Assembly: GCF_014042165.1 (NCBI RefSeq)
Contig: NZ_JACDZE010000001.1
Span: forward strand, 890,595-954,594
Reading direction: 5' to 3'
Length of the DNA: 64,000 nt
Source: Moheibacter lacus
GTDB taxonomy: Bacteria > Bacteroidota > Bacteroidia > Flavobacteriales > Weeksellaceae
Part shown: positions 25,920-34,800 of the stretch, in pieces
Position numbering within the stretch: the stretch's first letter is position 1
How the letters are laid out: each line of letters starts with the position of its first letter
The notes under the pieces: generated by a model
The model's input: the letters and a program-made list of their open reading frames with translations, nothing else
Databases searched by the model: none
Told to the model about the DNA's origin: nothing
Position numbers and translations under genes: made by a program

Positions 25920-28900
25920 ATGTTTCTAATTTACGATACCGAAACCACCGGTTTACCAAAAGATTTTAATGCTCCTGTAACCGATACGGACAACTGGCCG
26001 CGCATGGTTCAAATCGCTTGGCAATTGCACGATAAAACCGGAAAATTAATTGAGAATAAAAACTATATCGTTCGACCGGACGGATACGATATTCCTTTTA
26101 ATGCAGCGCAAATCCATGGTATCACAACCGAAAAAGCGATCAAAGAAGGGATTCCCCTTCAAACGGTTTTAGATGAATTCCGAAAAGCATTGCAACAATC
26201 AGAAGTGCTGGGTGGTCACAACTTAAGTTTTGACCAAGGAATCGTCGGTGCAGAGTTTGTGCGGTCTGAATTGGATTACCATGAAATTGATTTGCCGATT
26301 GTCGATACAATGGAATTATCAACAGAATTTTGTGCACTTCCCGGAGGCCGAGGCGGCAGATTTAAATCTCCCAAATTAGAAGAATTACACGAAGTGCTTT
26401 TCAAAGAAAAATTTGACGAAGCGCATAATGCCGCAGCTGACGTAAATGCGACAGCAAGGTCATTCATGGAATTGCTTCGAATTGGTGTTTTTAAAAAAGA
26501 ACAAGTTCTTTTATCAGAAGAAGAATTCGAAGCATTTAAAGAAATTAACTCCGGACCTTTTCAGCCTTTTGACATCGTTATAGAAGACCAAGTCAAAAGC
26601 CACCAAAACACAAATGATGGTCAAAATTTAGCGTTAAATAAAACAGCAAAATCGACTACAGATGCGCCGTTCTTTCATTTTCATAACCATACTTCTTTTT
26701 CTATTCTGACCGCAACCACATCTGTTGATGCTTTGGTTCAGAAAGCGATTGAAGAAAAAATGCCGGCAGTCGGCATAACCGATATGGGAAATTTGATGGG
26801 TGCATTTAAATTTGTGAGTGCCGTTAAACGGGCCAATTCCAGTTTAGAAAATCCGATCAAACCCATCATCGGTTGTGAAGTATATGTTTCGGAAAATTAT
26901 ACCCAAAATAAATTTACAAAAGACAATCCCGATCGAAGATTTACGCAATTATTGATTGCAAAAAACAAAGCAGGTTTTAAAAACCTTTCCAAAATTTCTT
27001 CTACAGGGTTTATCGATGGTTATTACGCCGGATTTCCGCGCGTTGGAAAAAATGTAATTGAAGAATATAAAGAAAACCTCATCGCCACCACCGGAAGTTT
27101 GACCGGAGAGGTTCCCAATTTGATTCTAAATGTTGGTGAAAACCAAGCGGAAGAAGCTTTTGTGTATTGGCATAATTTATTTGGGGAGGATTTTTATGTC
27201 GAAATCATTCGCCACGGATTGCCGGAAGAAGAACATGTCAATCAGGTTTTAATCAAATTTGCAGAAAAATACAACGTCAAAGTTCTGGCCCAAAACAACA
27301 CATTTTATATCGGTCAAGCAGATGCAGAAGCGCATGACATCTTGCTCTGTGTACGTGATGGTGAAAAGAAAAACACACCGATAGGGCGTGGAAGAGGAAC
27401 CCGATTTGGTTTTCCAAATGATGAATTCTATTTCAAATCCCAAGATCAAATGCGCTCTCTTTTTCACGATATTCCGGAATCGATCGATAATTTATCTGAA
27501 TTATTGGACAAAATCGAACCTTATGAATTGGCGAGCGATGTTTTATTGCCCAAATTTGCGATTCCTGAAGAGTTTAAAGATGCAGCAGACGAGGCTGACA
27601 ACGGGACTCGCGGCGAAATGGCCTATCTGAGACATATCACCTACGTCGGTGCAGAAAAACGATATAGAGAAATTACTCCAGACATCAAGGAACGACTGGA
27701 CTTTGAGTTGGATACCATAGAAAGAACAGGCTATCCGGGCTATTTTTTAATCGTGCAGGATTTTACTTCACAAGCTAGAAAAATGGGCGTTTCAGTTGGG
27801 CCCGGACGGGGTTCTGCTGCTGGTTCTGCGGTAGCCTATTGCATCGGAATCACCAACGTAGATCCGATTGCGTACAATCTCCTTTTTGAGCGTTTCTTAA
27901 ATCCGGACAGGGTTTCACTTCCCGATATCGATATCGATTTCGATGACCGTGGACGCGATAAAATTATACAATGGGTGGTGGACAAATACGGAAAAAGTCA
28001 GGTAGCCCAAATCATTACTTATGGAACGATGGCCGGAAAATCGGCGATCCGCGATACCGGACGGGTTTTGGATTTACCGCTTCCCGATACGGATAGGATT
28101 GCAAAAAAGACCCATTTGAAATTGAACAAATTGTTCAACATGGATGAAAAAGCATTGAAATCTGCTTTTGGAAGTGATGAATTTAACGATTCCATGGAAT
28201 TGAAAAAAATCAGAGAACAAGATACGCTGGAAGCCAAAACACTTCAACAAGCAACGGTTATCGAAGGTTCGCTTCGTAATACCGGAATTCATGCTTGTGG
28301 TGTCATCATCACCCCGAAAGACATCAGGGAACTCGTTCCTGTGGCTGTTGCCAAAGATGCTGAACTTTTGGTTACCCAATTTGATAATTCCGTAGTAGAA
28401 TCTGCCGGATTGTTGAAAATGGACTTTTTAGGACTTCGAACTTTGACCATCATCAACGATGCCATCGATTTGATTGAAAAAAACCATGGCGTGAAAATCA
28501 ATCCGGACGAAATTCCACTGGACGATAAAAAAACCTACGAACTTTTCCAACGTGCCGAAACAATAGCCATTTTCCAATATGAATCTCCCGGGATGCAAAA
28601 GCACATGAAAGCTTTGAAGCCCGATAAATTTGATGATTTAATTGCGATGAATGCTCTGTACCGACCGGGGCCGCTTCAGTATATCCCCAATTTCATCAAC
28701 CGTAAACACGGAATCGAAGAAATCGTCTATGATCTACCGGAAATGGAGGAGCATCTTGCTGAAACTTATGGAATTACGGTATATCAGGAGCAAGTGATGT
28801 TGTTGTCTCAAAAACTGGCCAATTTTACCAAAGGTGAAGCCGACGTTCTAAGAAAAGCGATGGGTAAAAAGCAGCGCGATGTTTTGGATAAAATGAAACC

Positions 28901-30251
28901 CAAATTTCTCGAAGGTGGAGAGGCCAATAACCATCCGAAAAAGGTTTTGGAAAAAGTTTGGAACGACTGGGAAGCCTTTGCCGAATATGCTTTTAACAAA
29001 TCGCATTCGACTTGTTATGCGCTGATCGGCTACCATACCGGTTATTTAAAAGCGCATTATCCGGCTGAATTTATGGCGGCGGTTTTGAGTAACAACATGA
29101 GCAACATCAAATCGGTCACCTTTTTTATGGAAGAATGTAAATCGCTGGGAATTCCGGTTTTAGGACCCGATGTCAACGAAAGTTCTTTTGCATTCTCGGT
29201 AAACGATGAAGGCGCGATTCGGTTTGGGATGGGAGCTATAAAAGGTGTTGGAGGTGCTGCGGTAGAGTCCATTTTAGGAGAACGTGAGGAAAATGGGAAA
29301 TTTGCAACGATTTTTGACTTTGTACAAAGGGTGGATCTGCGTCAGGCCAATAAAAAAACGATCGAAAATCTAGCTTTGGCAGGCGCTTTTGATGAGTTCG
29401 AAATACACCGAGCGCAGTTTTTTTATGACGAAGACGGTTCGAGTAATTTAGAGAAATTGATACGATATGGCGCTTCTTTTCAAGATTCAAAAAACAGTGC
29501 TCAAGCTTCATTATTTGGAGATTTGGCAGAAGAAATTGAAATCATAAAGCCGCATTTACCGACGTGTCAGCCTTGGAATTCGATCCAAAAGTTGAATCGG
29601 GAAAAAGAAGTCGTAGGGATTTATATTTCGTCTCATCCTTTGAATGATTATTTGGACGAATTCAATTTTTACCAAAATACTTCGCTCAAACAACTCAAAG
29701 AAAACCAGGAAAAACTCATCGGCCGTGAACTTTCTGTCGCCGGAATCATCACCGATGCCCAACATAAAACATCCAATAAGGACGGAAGAGAATTTGGTGT
29801 TTTTACGTTGGAAGATTTTGATGATAGTTATGAATTCATGTTGTTTGGGGAAGATTATTTAAAATTCAAACATTTTTTACAGCCCAATATGATGTTGGGT
29901 GCTAAAATTTCTGTGACGGAACGGGTTTTTAAAGATAAGGACGGGAAGGTTACCGGAAGAAGAATTTATGTCAACATCAATAAAATGCAGTTGCTGAGTG
30001 AAATACTGGAAGGAATTGCAAAAAAAGTCGTCATTACGGTCAATGTGGCTGATTTGACCAAGGAAATTTATGAGGAATTGGTCAAAATATTTGAGAAACA
30101 CAAAGGAGAAAAGTCGGTTTTGTTTGTGATGAATGATTTGGAAAACAAAACCCAACTCAAACTTCCGGCGACCAAAACCAAGGTAGAAATCAGCAAAGAA
30201 TTGTTGACCGAATTAAGGGAATTGCCCAATTTGGTTTTTCAATTGAATTGA
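25920..30251 (+). CDS. dnaE: DNA polymerase III alpha subunit with fused N-terminal exonuclease
   Basis: Replicative DNA polymerase, 1443 residues, about 280 longer than E. coli DnaE. Residues 1-190 are a DEDDh proofreading exonuclease (LIYDTETTGLP, GGHNLSFDQGIVGAEF and H-N-A-A-A-D in AHNAAADVNA). A linker leads to the PHP domain (HFHNHTSFSILTATTSV, H-x-H present, and GITDMGNLMGAF) from about residue 258. The polymerase core follows with GPGRGSAAGS and the catalytic P-D-I-D-I-D-F-D near residues 662-669, then the helix-hairpin-helix, OB fold (LIGRELSVAGIITDAQ) and C-terminal domain. The epsilon-alpha fusion is, to my knowledge, a Bacteroidota trait and replaces or supplements a free dnaQ. It is a single gene between divergent SDR and trxA. 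Confidence 0.96.
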   Translation: MFLIYDTETTGLPKDFNAPVTDTDNWPRMVQIAWQLHDKTGKLIENKNYIVRPDGYDIPFNAAQIHGITTEKAIKEGIPLQTVLDEFRKALQQSEVLGGHNLSFDQGIVGAEFVRSELDYHEIDLPIVDTMELSTEFCALPGGRGGRFKSPKLEELHEVLFKEKFDEAHNAAADVNATARSFMELLRIGVFKKEQVLLSEEEFEAFKEINSGPFQPFDIVIEDQVKSHQNTNDGQNLALNKTAKSTTDAPFFHFHNHTSFSILTATTSVDALVQKAIEEKMPAVGITDMGNLMGAFKFVSAVKRANSSLENPIKPIIGCEVYVSENYTQNKFTKDNPDRRFTQLLIAKNKAGFKNLSKISSTGFIDGYYAGFPRVGKNVIEEYKENLIATTGSLTGEVPNLILNVGENQAEEAFVYWHNLFGEDFYVEIIRHGLPEEEHVNQVLIKFAEKYNVKVLAQNNTFYIGQADAEAHDILLCVRDGEKKNTPIGRGRGTRFGFPNDEFYFKSQDQMRSLFHDIPESIDNLSELLDKIEPYELASDVLLPKFAIPEEFKDAADEADNGTRGEMAYLRHITYVGAEKRYREITPDIKERLDFELDTIERTGYPGYFLIVQDFTSQARKMGVSVGPGRGSAAGSAVAYCIGITNVDPIAYNLLFERFLNPDRVSLPDIDIDFDDRGRDKIIQWVVDKYGKSQVAQIITYGTMAGKSAIRDTGRVLDLPLPDTDRIAKKTHLKLNKLFNMDEKALKSAFGSDEFNDSMELKKIREQDTLEAKTLQQATVIEGSLRNTGIHACGVIITPKDIRELVPVAVAKDAELLVTQFDNSVVESAGLLKMDFLGLRTLTIINDAIDLIEKNHGVKINPDEIPLDDKKTYELFQRAETIAIFQYESPGMQKHMKALKPDKFDDLIAMNALYRPGPLQYIPNFINRKHGIEEIVYDLPEMEEHLAETYGITVYQEQVMLLSQKLANFTKGEADVLRKAMGKKQRDVLDKMKPKFLEGGEANNHPKKVLEKVWNDWEAFAEYAFNKSHSTCYALIGYHTGYLKAHYPAEFMAAVLSNNMSNIKSVTFFMEECKSLGIPVLGPDVNESSFAFSVNDEGAIRFGMGAIKGVGGAAVESILGEREENGKFATIFDFVQRVDLRQANKKTIENLALAGAFDEFEIHRAQFFYDEDGSSNLEKLIRYGASFQDSKNSAQASLFGDLAEEIEIIKPHLPTCQPWNSIQKLNREKEVVGIYISSHPLNDYLDEFNFYQNTSLKQLKENQEKLIGRELSVAGIITDAQHKTSNKDGREFGVFTLEDFDDSYEFMLFGEDYLKFKHFLQPNMMLGAKISVTERVFKDKDGKVTGRRIYVNINKMQLLSEILEGIAKKVVITVNVADLTKEIYEELVKIFEKHKGEKSVLFVMNDLENKTQLKLPATKTKVEISKELLTELRELPNLVFQLN

Positions 30252-30317
30252 TTTTGAAATTTATAGATGGATTGATAATTCCTATGAATTTAACGATTCG
30301 GTTAAATAAATTTAATT

Positions 30318-30325
30318 TACTTTTG
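30318..30325 (+). promoter_or_regulatory. -7 element (TACTTTTG) of trxA
   Basis: Perfect TAnnTTTG match, 28 nt upstream of the trxA ATG. Confidence 0.5.
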
Positions 30326-30353
30326 AATGTTTAATCTAAATAAATAACTGAAA

Positions 30354-30674
30354 ATGGCACTTGAAGTAACAGATACATCGTTTGCAAAAGACGTATTGGA
30401 AGCCGGAAAGCCGGCAATGGTTGACTTTTGGGCAACTTGGTGTGGTCCATGTCGTATGGTCGCTCCAACAGTTGAAGAATTGGCAAAAGAATTTGACGGT
30501 CAAGCTGTAGTTGCAAAAGTTGATGTAGATAATAATCAACAAATCGCAGCAGAATATGGCATCCGTAACATCCCTACCATTTTATTTTTTAAAGACGGAC
30601 AAGTCGTGGACAAAGTTGTAGGTGTGGTTCCAAAAGCACAATTGGAACAAAAACTAAAAGCGATTATGAATTAA
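30354..30674 (+). CDS. trxA: Thioredoxin
   Basis: Cytoplasmic disulfide reductant, 106 residues, the classic size. Active site W-A-T-W-C30-G-P-C33, the cis-proline in RNIPTILFF, and the conserved core YNITVDNN-like VAKVDVDNNQQIAAEYGI. It has its own promoter element upstream and a strong terminator directly downstream, so it is a single-gene unit. Confidence 0.97.
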   Translation: MALEVTDTSFAKDVLEAGKPAMVDFWATWCGPCRMVAPTVEELAKEFDGQAVVAKVDVDNNQQIAAEYGIRNIPTILFFKDGQVVDKVVGVVPKAQLEQKLKAIMN

Positions 30675-30693
30675 ATTGAAAAATATTCAATTC

Positions 30694-30723
30694 AAAACCC
30701 GAAGGACTTCTTCGGGTTTTTTT
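30694..30723 (+). terminator. Intrinsic terminator of trxA
   Basis: AAAACCCGAAG (30694-30704) pairs with CTTCGGGTTTT (30710-30720), 5-nt loop, followed by further T residues. Confidence 0.85.
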
Positions 30724-30831
30724 AAAGTTTTAGGTCTGATTTGCCTTAACAAAATTTAACATAATTCTACCAATAAATTAGCGCAAACCAATCGACAAAA
30801 TGTGCAACTTAGCGTGCTTAAATTTAACAAG

Positions 30832-31836
30832 ATGCAGAACGATCTGACCTCAATTGACATCAAGCAAGTCAGTGAAGAAATAGAAAGAGAAAGTCAGGTG
30901 ATTTATCGGCTTTCAAACGAAATCAACAAAAAAGTAATTGGCCAAGAAAAAATGGTCGAAAGTCTGTTAATCGGGCTTTTGGCAAACGGTCATGTTTTAT
31001 TAGAAGGCGTTCCCGGTTTGGCGAAGACTTTGGCAATTAAAACCTTATCAGAAGCGGTAAACGGAAGTTTTTCGAGAATTCAGTTTACACCGGATTTGCT
31101 TCCCGCCGATGTCGTCGGAACCTTGATTTACAACATCAAAGAAAACGATTTCAAAATCAAAAAAGGACCGATTTTCACCAATTTCGTTCTAGCGGACGAA
31201 ATCAACCGATCGCCGGCAAAAGTTCAATCTGCTTTGTTAGAAGCGATGCAGGAAAAACAAGTTACAATCGGCGATGAAACTTATAAATTGGAAAATCCGT
31301 TTTTGGTTTTGGCGACACAAAATCCGGTAGAACAGGAAGGAACTTATCCTTTACCGGAAGCACAAGTCGACCGATTTATGTTGAAAACTGTAATTACTTA
31401 TCCGAATCGTGAGGCAGAAAGATTGGTTTTACGAAACAGCATTGACGAATCATTTCCTAAGGTTGAAAAAGTAATTGATTTACAAGAAATTCTTCGCGCC
31501 AGAGAAATGGTGAAAAAAGTTTATATGGACGAGAAAATCGAACGTTATATTCTCGATATCATTTCCGCTACGAGAAAACCGTCTGATTTTGGTTTGTCAA
31601 GATTATCTCCGCTGATTTCATTCGGTGCTTCTCCGCGCGGTTCAATTAATTTGGCTTTATCCGCACGTGTTTTTGCGTTTTTGAGAAGACGTGCTTATGT
31701 GATTCCGGAAGATGTTCGCGCAATGAGCAAAGACGTTTTGCGTCACAGAATTGGTTTGAGTTACGAAGCCGAAGCTGAAAATATCAATGCTGATTTTATC
31801 ATCGACGAAATCCTCAATGCTATTCCGATTCCTTAA
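30832..31836 (+). CDS. MoxR-family AAA+ ATPase
   Basis: Chaperone-like ATPase of the MoxR family and first gene of the bat operon. From the ATG at 30832 it has 334 residues; an upstream in-frame GTG at 30802 adds ten unconserved residues. Walker A G-V-P-G-L-A-K-T, Walker B VLADEIN, the LLEAMQEKQVTIG insert, sensor 1 ATQNPVEQEGTYPLPEAQ-type loop with DRFML, and the C-terminal lid with SPRGSINLALSARVFAFLRRR. MoxR proteins are thought to help metal insertion or maturation of VWA-domain partners; here the partners would be the BatA and BatB proteins and the DUF58 protein encoded next. Confidence 0.93.
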   Translation: MQNDLTSIDIKQVSEEIERESQVIYRLSNEINKKVIGQEKMVESLLIGLLANGHVLLEGVPGLAKTLAIKTLSEAVNGSFSRIQFTPDLLPADVVGTLIYNIKENDFKIKKGPIFTNFVLADEINRSPAKVQSALLEAMQEKQVTIGDETYKLENPFLVLATQNPVEQEGTYPLPEAQVDRFMLKTVITYPNREAERLVLRNSIDESFPKVEKVIDLQEILRAREMVKKVYMDEKIERYILDIISATRKPSDFGLSRLSPLISFGASPRGSINLALSARVFAFLRRRAYVIPEDVRAMSKDVLRHRIGLSYEAEAENINADFIIDEILNAIPIP

Positions 31837-31868
31837 TAAAAAACTAGAAGGTCGAAGTTATATTTTAA

Positions 31869-31902
31869 AAACTTTTAAACTTTGAACCTTAAACTTTAAA
31901 CT
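31869..31902. repeat. Heptamer-type intergenic repeat (AAACTTT units)
   Basis: Four and a half near-identical units, AAACTTTT-AAACTTT-GAACCTT-AAACTTT-AAACT, fill the gap between moxR and the DUF58 gene. Similar runs recur in Bacteroidota intergenic DNA as far as I recall. The function is unknown; it lies inside an operon and just before a TTG start. Confidence 0.6.
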
Positions 31903-31907
31903 AAATT

Positions 31908-32783
31908 TTGGACACCAAAGAAATCATCAAAAAAGTCAAACGGATTGAGCTGAAAAGCCGCCGAAAAGCCAATAATCTTTTTATGGGCGAATACCATAGC
32001 TCGTTCAAAGGTCGTGGGATGATTTTTTCTGAAATTCGTCCGTATCAATACGGCGATGATGTCCGAAATATCGATTGGAACAAAACCGCACATTTCAACG
32101 AACCTTATGTAAAGATTTTTGAAGAAGAACGGGAATTGACGATGGTTTTGATGGTGGATGTAAGTGCATCGGAAAATTTCGGAACCAAGAAACAATTTAA
32201 ATCCGATACGATTGCGGAAATCTGTGCTACGCTTGCCATTTCGGCGATTACATACAATGATAAAGTCGGTTTAGTTTTATTTTCAGAAGAAATCGAATTG
32301 TTCATTCCGCCCAAAAAAGGAAAAAAACACGTCTTGCGAATCATCCGGGAATTGGTCAATTATGAACCTAAAAATTCGAAAAATAATCTTTCCGATGCCC
32401 TACGATTTTTGATGGATGCTTTTAAAAGAAAGGCCAATGTTTTTATCCTTTCCGATTTTATGGACGAAAGCAATTATTTAAAAAATCTAAAAATCGCAGC
32501 CAAAAAACACGATGTAACAGGAATCAGAATTTATGATGAAAAAGAAACCGAAATTCCTGATTTGGGCATGGTGAGGATGGTAGACGCCGAGACCGGTGAA
32601 AGAAAGTTTATCAATACTTCATCCTATCAAATTCGCAAAAAATACAAAGATTATTATGCGCAAATGGCGTATGAATTTACCCAAGAATTCAATGCCGCAG
32701 GTGCCGGAAACATGAGCATCCGAGCAGATGAAGATTTCATCAAACCTTTATTGAATTATTTTAAAAAACATGCGGTGAAATGA
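31908..32783 (+). CDS. DUF58-family protein (VWA-like), Bat operon
   Basis: 291-residue cytoplasmic or peripheral protein. It begins with TTG at 31908; the N-terminus MDTKEIIKKVKRIELKSRR is the conserved family start, so no other codon fits. DUF58 signature: FKGRGMIFSEIRPYQYGDDVRNIDWNKTAHFNEPYVK. A degenerate VWA fold follows, with the MIDAS-like D-V-S-A-S. DUF58 proteins accompany MoxR and Bat proteins in envelope-stress operons. The next gene starts inside the last codons (4-bp overlap, ATGA). Confidence 0.9.
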   Translation: MDTKEIIKKVKRIELKSRRKANNLFMGEYHSSFKGRGMIFSEIRPYQYGDDVRNIDWNKTAHFNEPYVKIFEEERELTMVLMVDVSASENFGTKKQFKSDTIAEICATLAISAITYNDKVGLVLFSEEIELFIPPKKGKKHVLRIIRELVNYEPKNSKNNLSDALRFLMDAFKRKANVFILSDFMDESNYLKNLKIAAKKHDVTGIRIYDEKETEIPDLGMVRMVDAETGERKFINTSSYQIRKKYKDYYAQMAYEFTQEFNAAGAGNMSIRADEDFIKPLLNYFKKHAVK

Positions 32784-33784
32784 GGAAATGGATGGATCTT
32801 ATAGGTTGGAAGATAGAAGATGGAAGATGGAAGTTTTTTTTCTTATCTTTTGTTTTATGTCTTATGTCTAATTTCTCCTTCGGTCAAATCGACACCCGAA
32901 TCGACACGGCTCATATCAAAATAGGCGAACCGATTCAATACACTTTAACCGTTCCCATTCACGATAAATCTGAAATCAAACTTCCGGAATTAAAAGATAC
33001 GCTGAGTTTTCACATCGAAATTCTAAACCAAAGAATCGACACGATTTTTGAAGGAGAAAAGAAAAATTTGGTGCAACATCTGACGCTAACGAGTTTTGAT
33101 CCGGGTAACTTTCTCATTCGATCTTTACCGGTTGTTGTAGACGAAGACACTTTGCTATCGCATTCTTTCCAAATCATGGTAGATGAAGTCAAAATCGACT
33201 CTGCCAATCTCGCCGGATTTCCCATCAAAACCATCATGGAAGAAGAATATACCTGGCGCGACTATTGGGACAAATATTGGATGTATTTTGCAGTTGGTGC
33301 TTTGGTCTTTCTCGCTTTGTTGATCGTTGCGATTTTGTTTTTACGGGACAAAAAGCGAAAAGAAATTGGTACTAAAACCATCAAAACACCATATGAAGAA
33401 GCAAAAGATGCTTTGAAAAATTTAGACAAAAAGAAATACCTGACCAAAGGACAAATCAATCCTTATTATTCGGAACTTTCCTTTGTTTTAAGACGGTATT
33501 TGGGAAAGGTTTTTCATTTTTCTTCGTTGGAATTATTGTCTGATGATTTGGTAGATCATTTTCAAAAAACGACGCATTTGGACAAAAATCAAATCGATCA
33601 ATTGAAAGAATTTTTATTTGAATCCGATTTGGTGAAATTTGCCAAAGCTGTTCCTGACGAAAATCGACATGAATTTTATCGAAAATGGGTGGAAGATTTA
33701 ATAGAAAAAATCAAACCCATGGAACTGGAAGACGAAACGATCCAAGAGTTGAGGCCAAACGAAAAATATAGAAAATTGAAGTGA
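32780..33784 (+). CDS. Bat-operon membrane protein (DUF4381/BatE-like)
   Basis: 334 residues. A signal-like hydrophobic segment ends SNFSFGQ near residue 36, a periplasmic Ig-like domain follows, then one transmembrane helix (about 166-190, YFAVGALVFLALLIVAILFL) and a cytoplasmic helical domain. This position between the DUF58 gene and batA is standard in Bacteroidota bat loci and the product is often left unnamed. Odd point: codons 10-19 are built of a 7-bp tandem repeat (GGAAGAT, 32808-32833) that looks like an intergenic repeat caught inside the gene; the start could also be internal, near the ATG that opens MSNFSFGQ, though that would shorten the signal. Confidence 0.82.
   Translation: MRKWMDLIGWKIEDGRWKFFFLSFVLCLMSNFSFGQIDTRIDTAHIKIGEPIQYTLTVPIHDKSEIKLPELKDTLSFHIEILNQRIDTIFEGEKKNLVQHLTLTSFDPGNFLIRSLPVVVDEDTLLSHSFQIMVDEVKIDSANLAGFPIKTIMEEEYTWRDYWDKYWMYFAVGALVFLALLIVAILFLRDKKRKEIGTKTIKTPYEEAKDALKNLDKKKYLTKGQINPYYSELSFVLRRYLGKVFHFSSLELLSDDLVDHFQKTTHLDKNQIDQLKEFLFESDLVKFAKAVPDENRHEFYRKWVEDLIEKIKPMELEDETIQELRPNEKYRKLK
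32808..32833. repeat. 7-bp tandem repeat (GGAAGAT x 3.7) at the start of the Bat-operon membrane gene
   Basis: Units GGAAGAT-AGAAGAT-GGAAGAT-GGAAG. It is read as part of the coding frame (KIEDGRWK) ahead of the signal-like segment, giving a repeat of W-K-x-E-D-G-R-W type. Confidence 0.7.
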
Positions 33785-34800
33785 TGGGAAATTTTGAATT
33801 TCAAAATCCATGGTTGCTGTTGCTGCTTCTATTGATTCCGCTGTTGATCTTTTTGCGAATCAAAAGAAAAAAGCCGGATGATGCGTTGATAATTTCGTCC
33901 TTAAAACCATTTGAAAATTCGGAAAGTCTACTCGCTAAATTCAAACCATTATTGTTCGTTTTCAGACTGATCGCTATTGCATTGATGATCATAGCGCTTG
34001 CCCGTCCCCAAATCGTGGAAATGACCTCAACGGTAAAGTCGGACAAAGGAATTGACATCCTCATGGTGGTAGATACTTCTCTCAGTATGCTCGCAAGAGA
34101 TTTAAAACCGGACCGATTGGAAGCTTTGAAGGAAGTAGCTGAGAATTTTGCTATCGACAGACCGACGGACCGAATCGGTTTGGTGGCTTATTCGGGAGAA
34201 GCCATTGCAAAAGTACCATTGACCACCGATCATAAGGTTTTAATCGAAGAAATCCGGAAATTAAAAACCGGCGAATTGGAAGATGGAACTGCAATTGGCG
34301 TAGGATTGGCAACGGCGATCAACCATTTGACCGATAGTAAAGCGGCGAGTAAAATCATCATTTTAATTACGGATGGTGTGGAGTCGATTGATTACCGAAA
34401 TGATTTGTTGTATATTTCACCACAGGATGCGACGCAAATTGCGGTAAACAAAGACATCAAAGTGTACACAATCGGTGTTGGAACCAATGGTCGGGCACCT
34501 TTCCCTACCGGTCGTGATCTCTTTGATGACGAACTCATTTTTACCATGCAACCTGTTGATATAGATGAACCATTGCTCAAATACATCGCAGGACAAACCG
34601 GAGGACAATATTTCCGCGCTACGGACAATGAATCTTTGCAAGAGATTTACAGCCAAATCGATCAAATGGAAAAAACCGAAATCAACGAAATCAAATATTA
34701 CAATTACACCGAATTGTTCATGAAATTTTTGACTTGGGCATTGGTTTTTTTGGCTGCAGAATTCATTTTACGTAAAACCCTTTTTAAAGAATTGACCTAA
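33784..34800 (+). CDS. batA: BatA-like VWA-domain membrane protein
   Basis: 338 residues; ATG at 33784 overlaps the previous stop by 1 bp (TGATG). Two N-terminal transmembrane helices (about 9-26 and 57-78), a VWA domain with a complete MIDAS (D-T-S-L-S in ILMVVDTSLSML, then the T and D positions of GELEDGTAIG and ILITDGVES), and a C-terminal helix (LFMKFLTWALVFLAAEFIL). Bat proteins were named for aerotolerance in Bacteroides; they seem to act on envelope redox or stress together with MoxR. Overlaps batB by 1 bp. Confidence 0.92.
   Translation: MGNFEFQNPWLLLLLLLIPLLIFLRIKRKKPDDALIISSLKPFENSESLLAKFKPLLFVFRLIAIALMIIALARPQIVEMTSTVKSDKGIDILMVVDTSLSMLARDLKPDRLEALKEVAENFAIDRPTDRIGLVAYSGEAIAKVPLTTDHKVLIEEIRKLKTGELEDGTAIGVGLATAINHLTDSKAASKIIILITDGVESIDYRNDLLYISPQDATQIAVNKDIKVYTIGVGTNGRAPFPTGRDLFDDELIFTMQPVDIDEPLLKYIAGQTGGQYFRATDNESLQEIYSQIDQMEKTEINEIKYYNYTELFMKFLTWALVFLAAEFILRKTLFKELT

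Noticed and set aside
31660-31680. CACGTG in moxR as a further parS site
   Set aside because: Only the central hexamer fits; the flanks do not match the 16-bp consensus.
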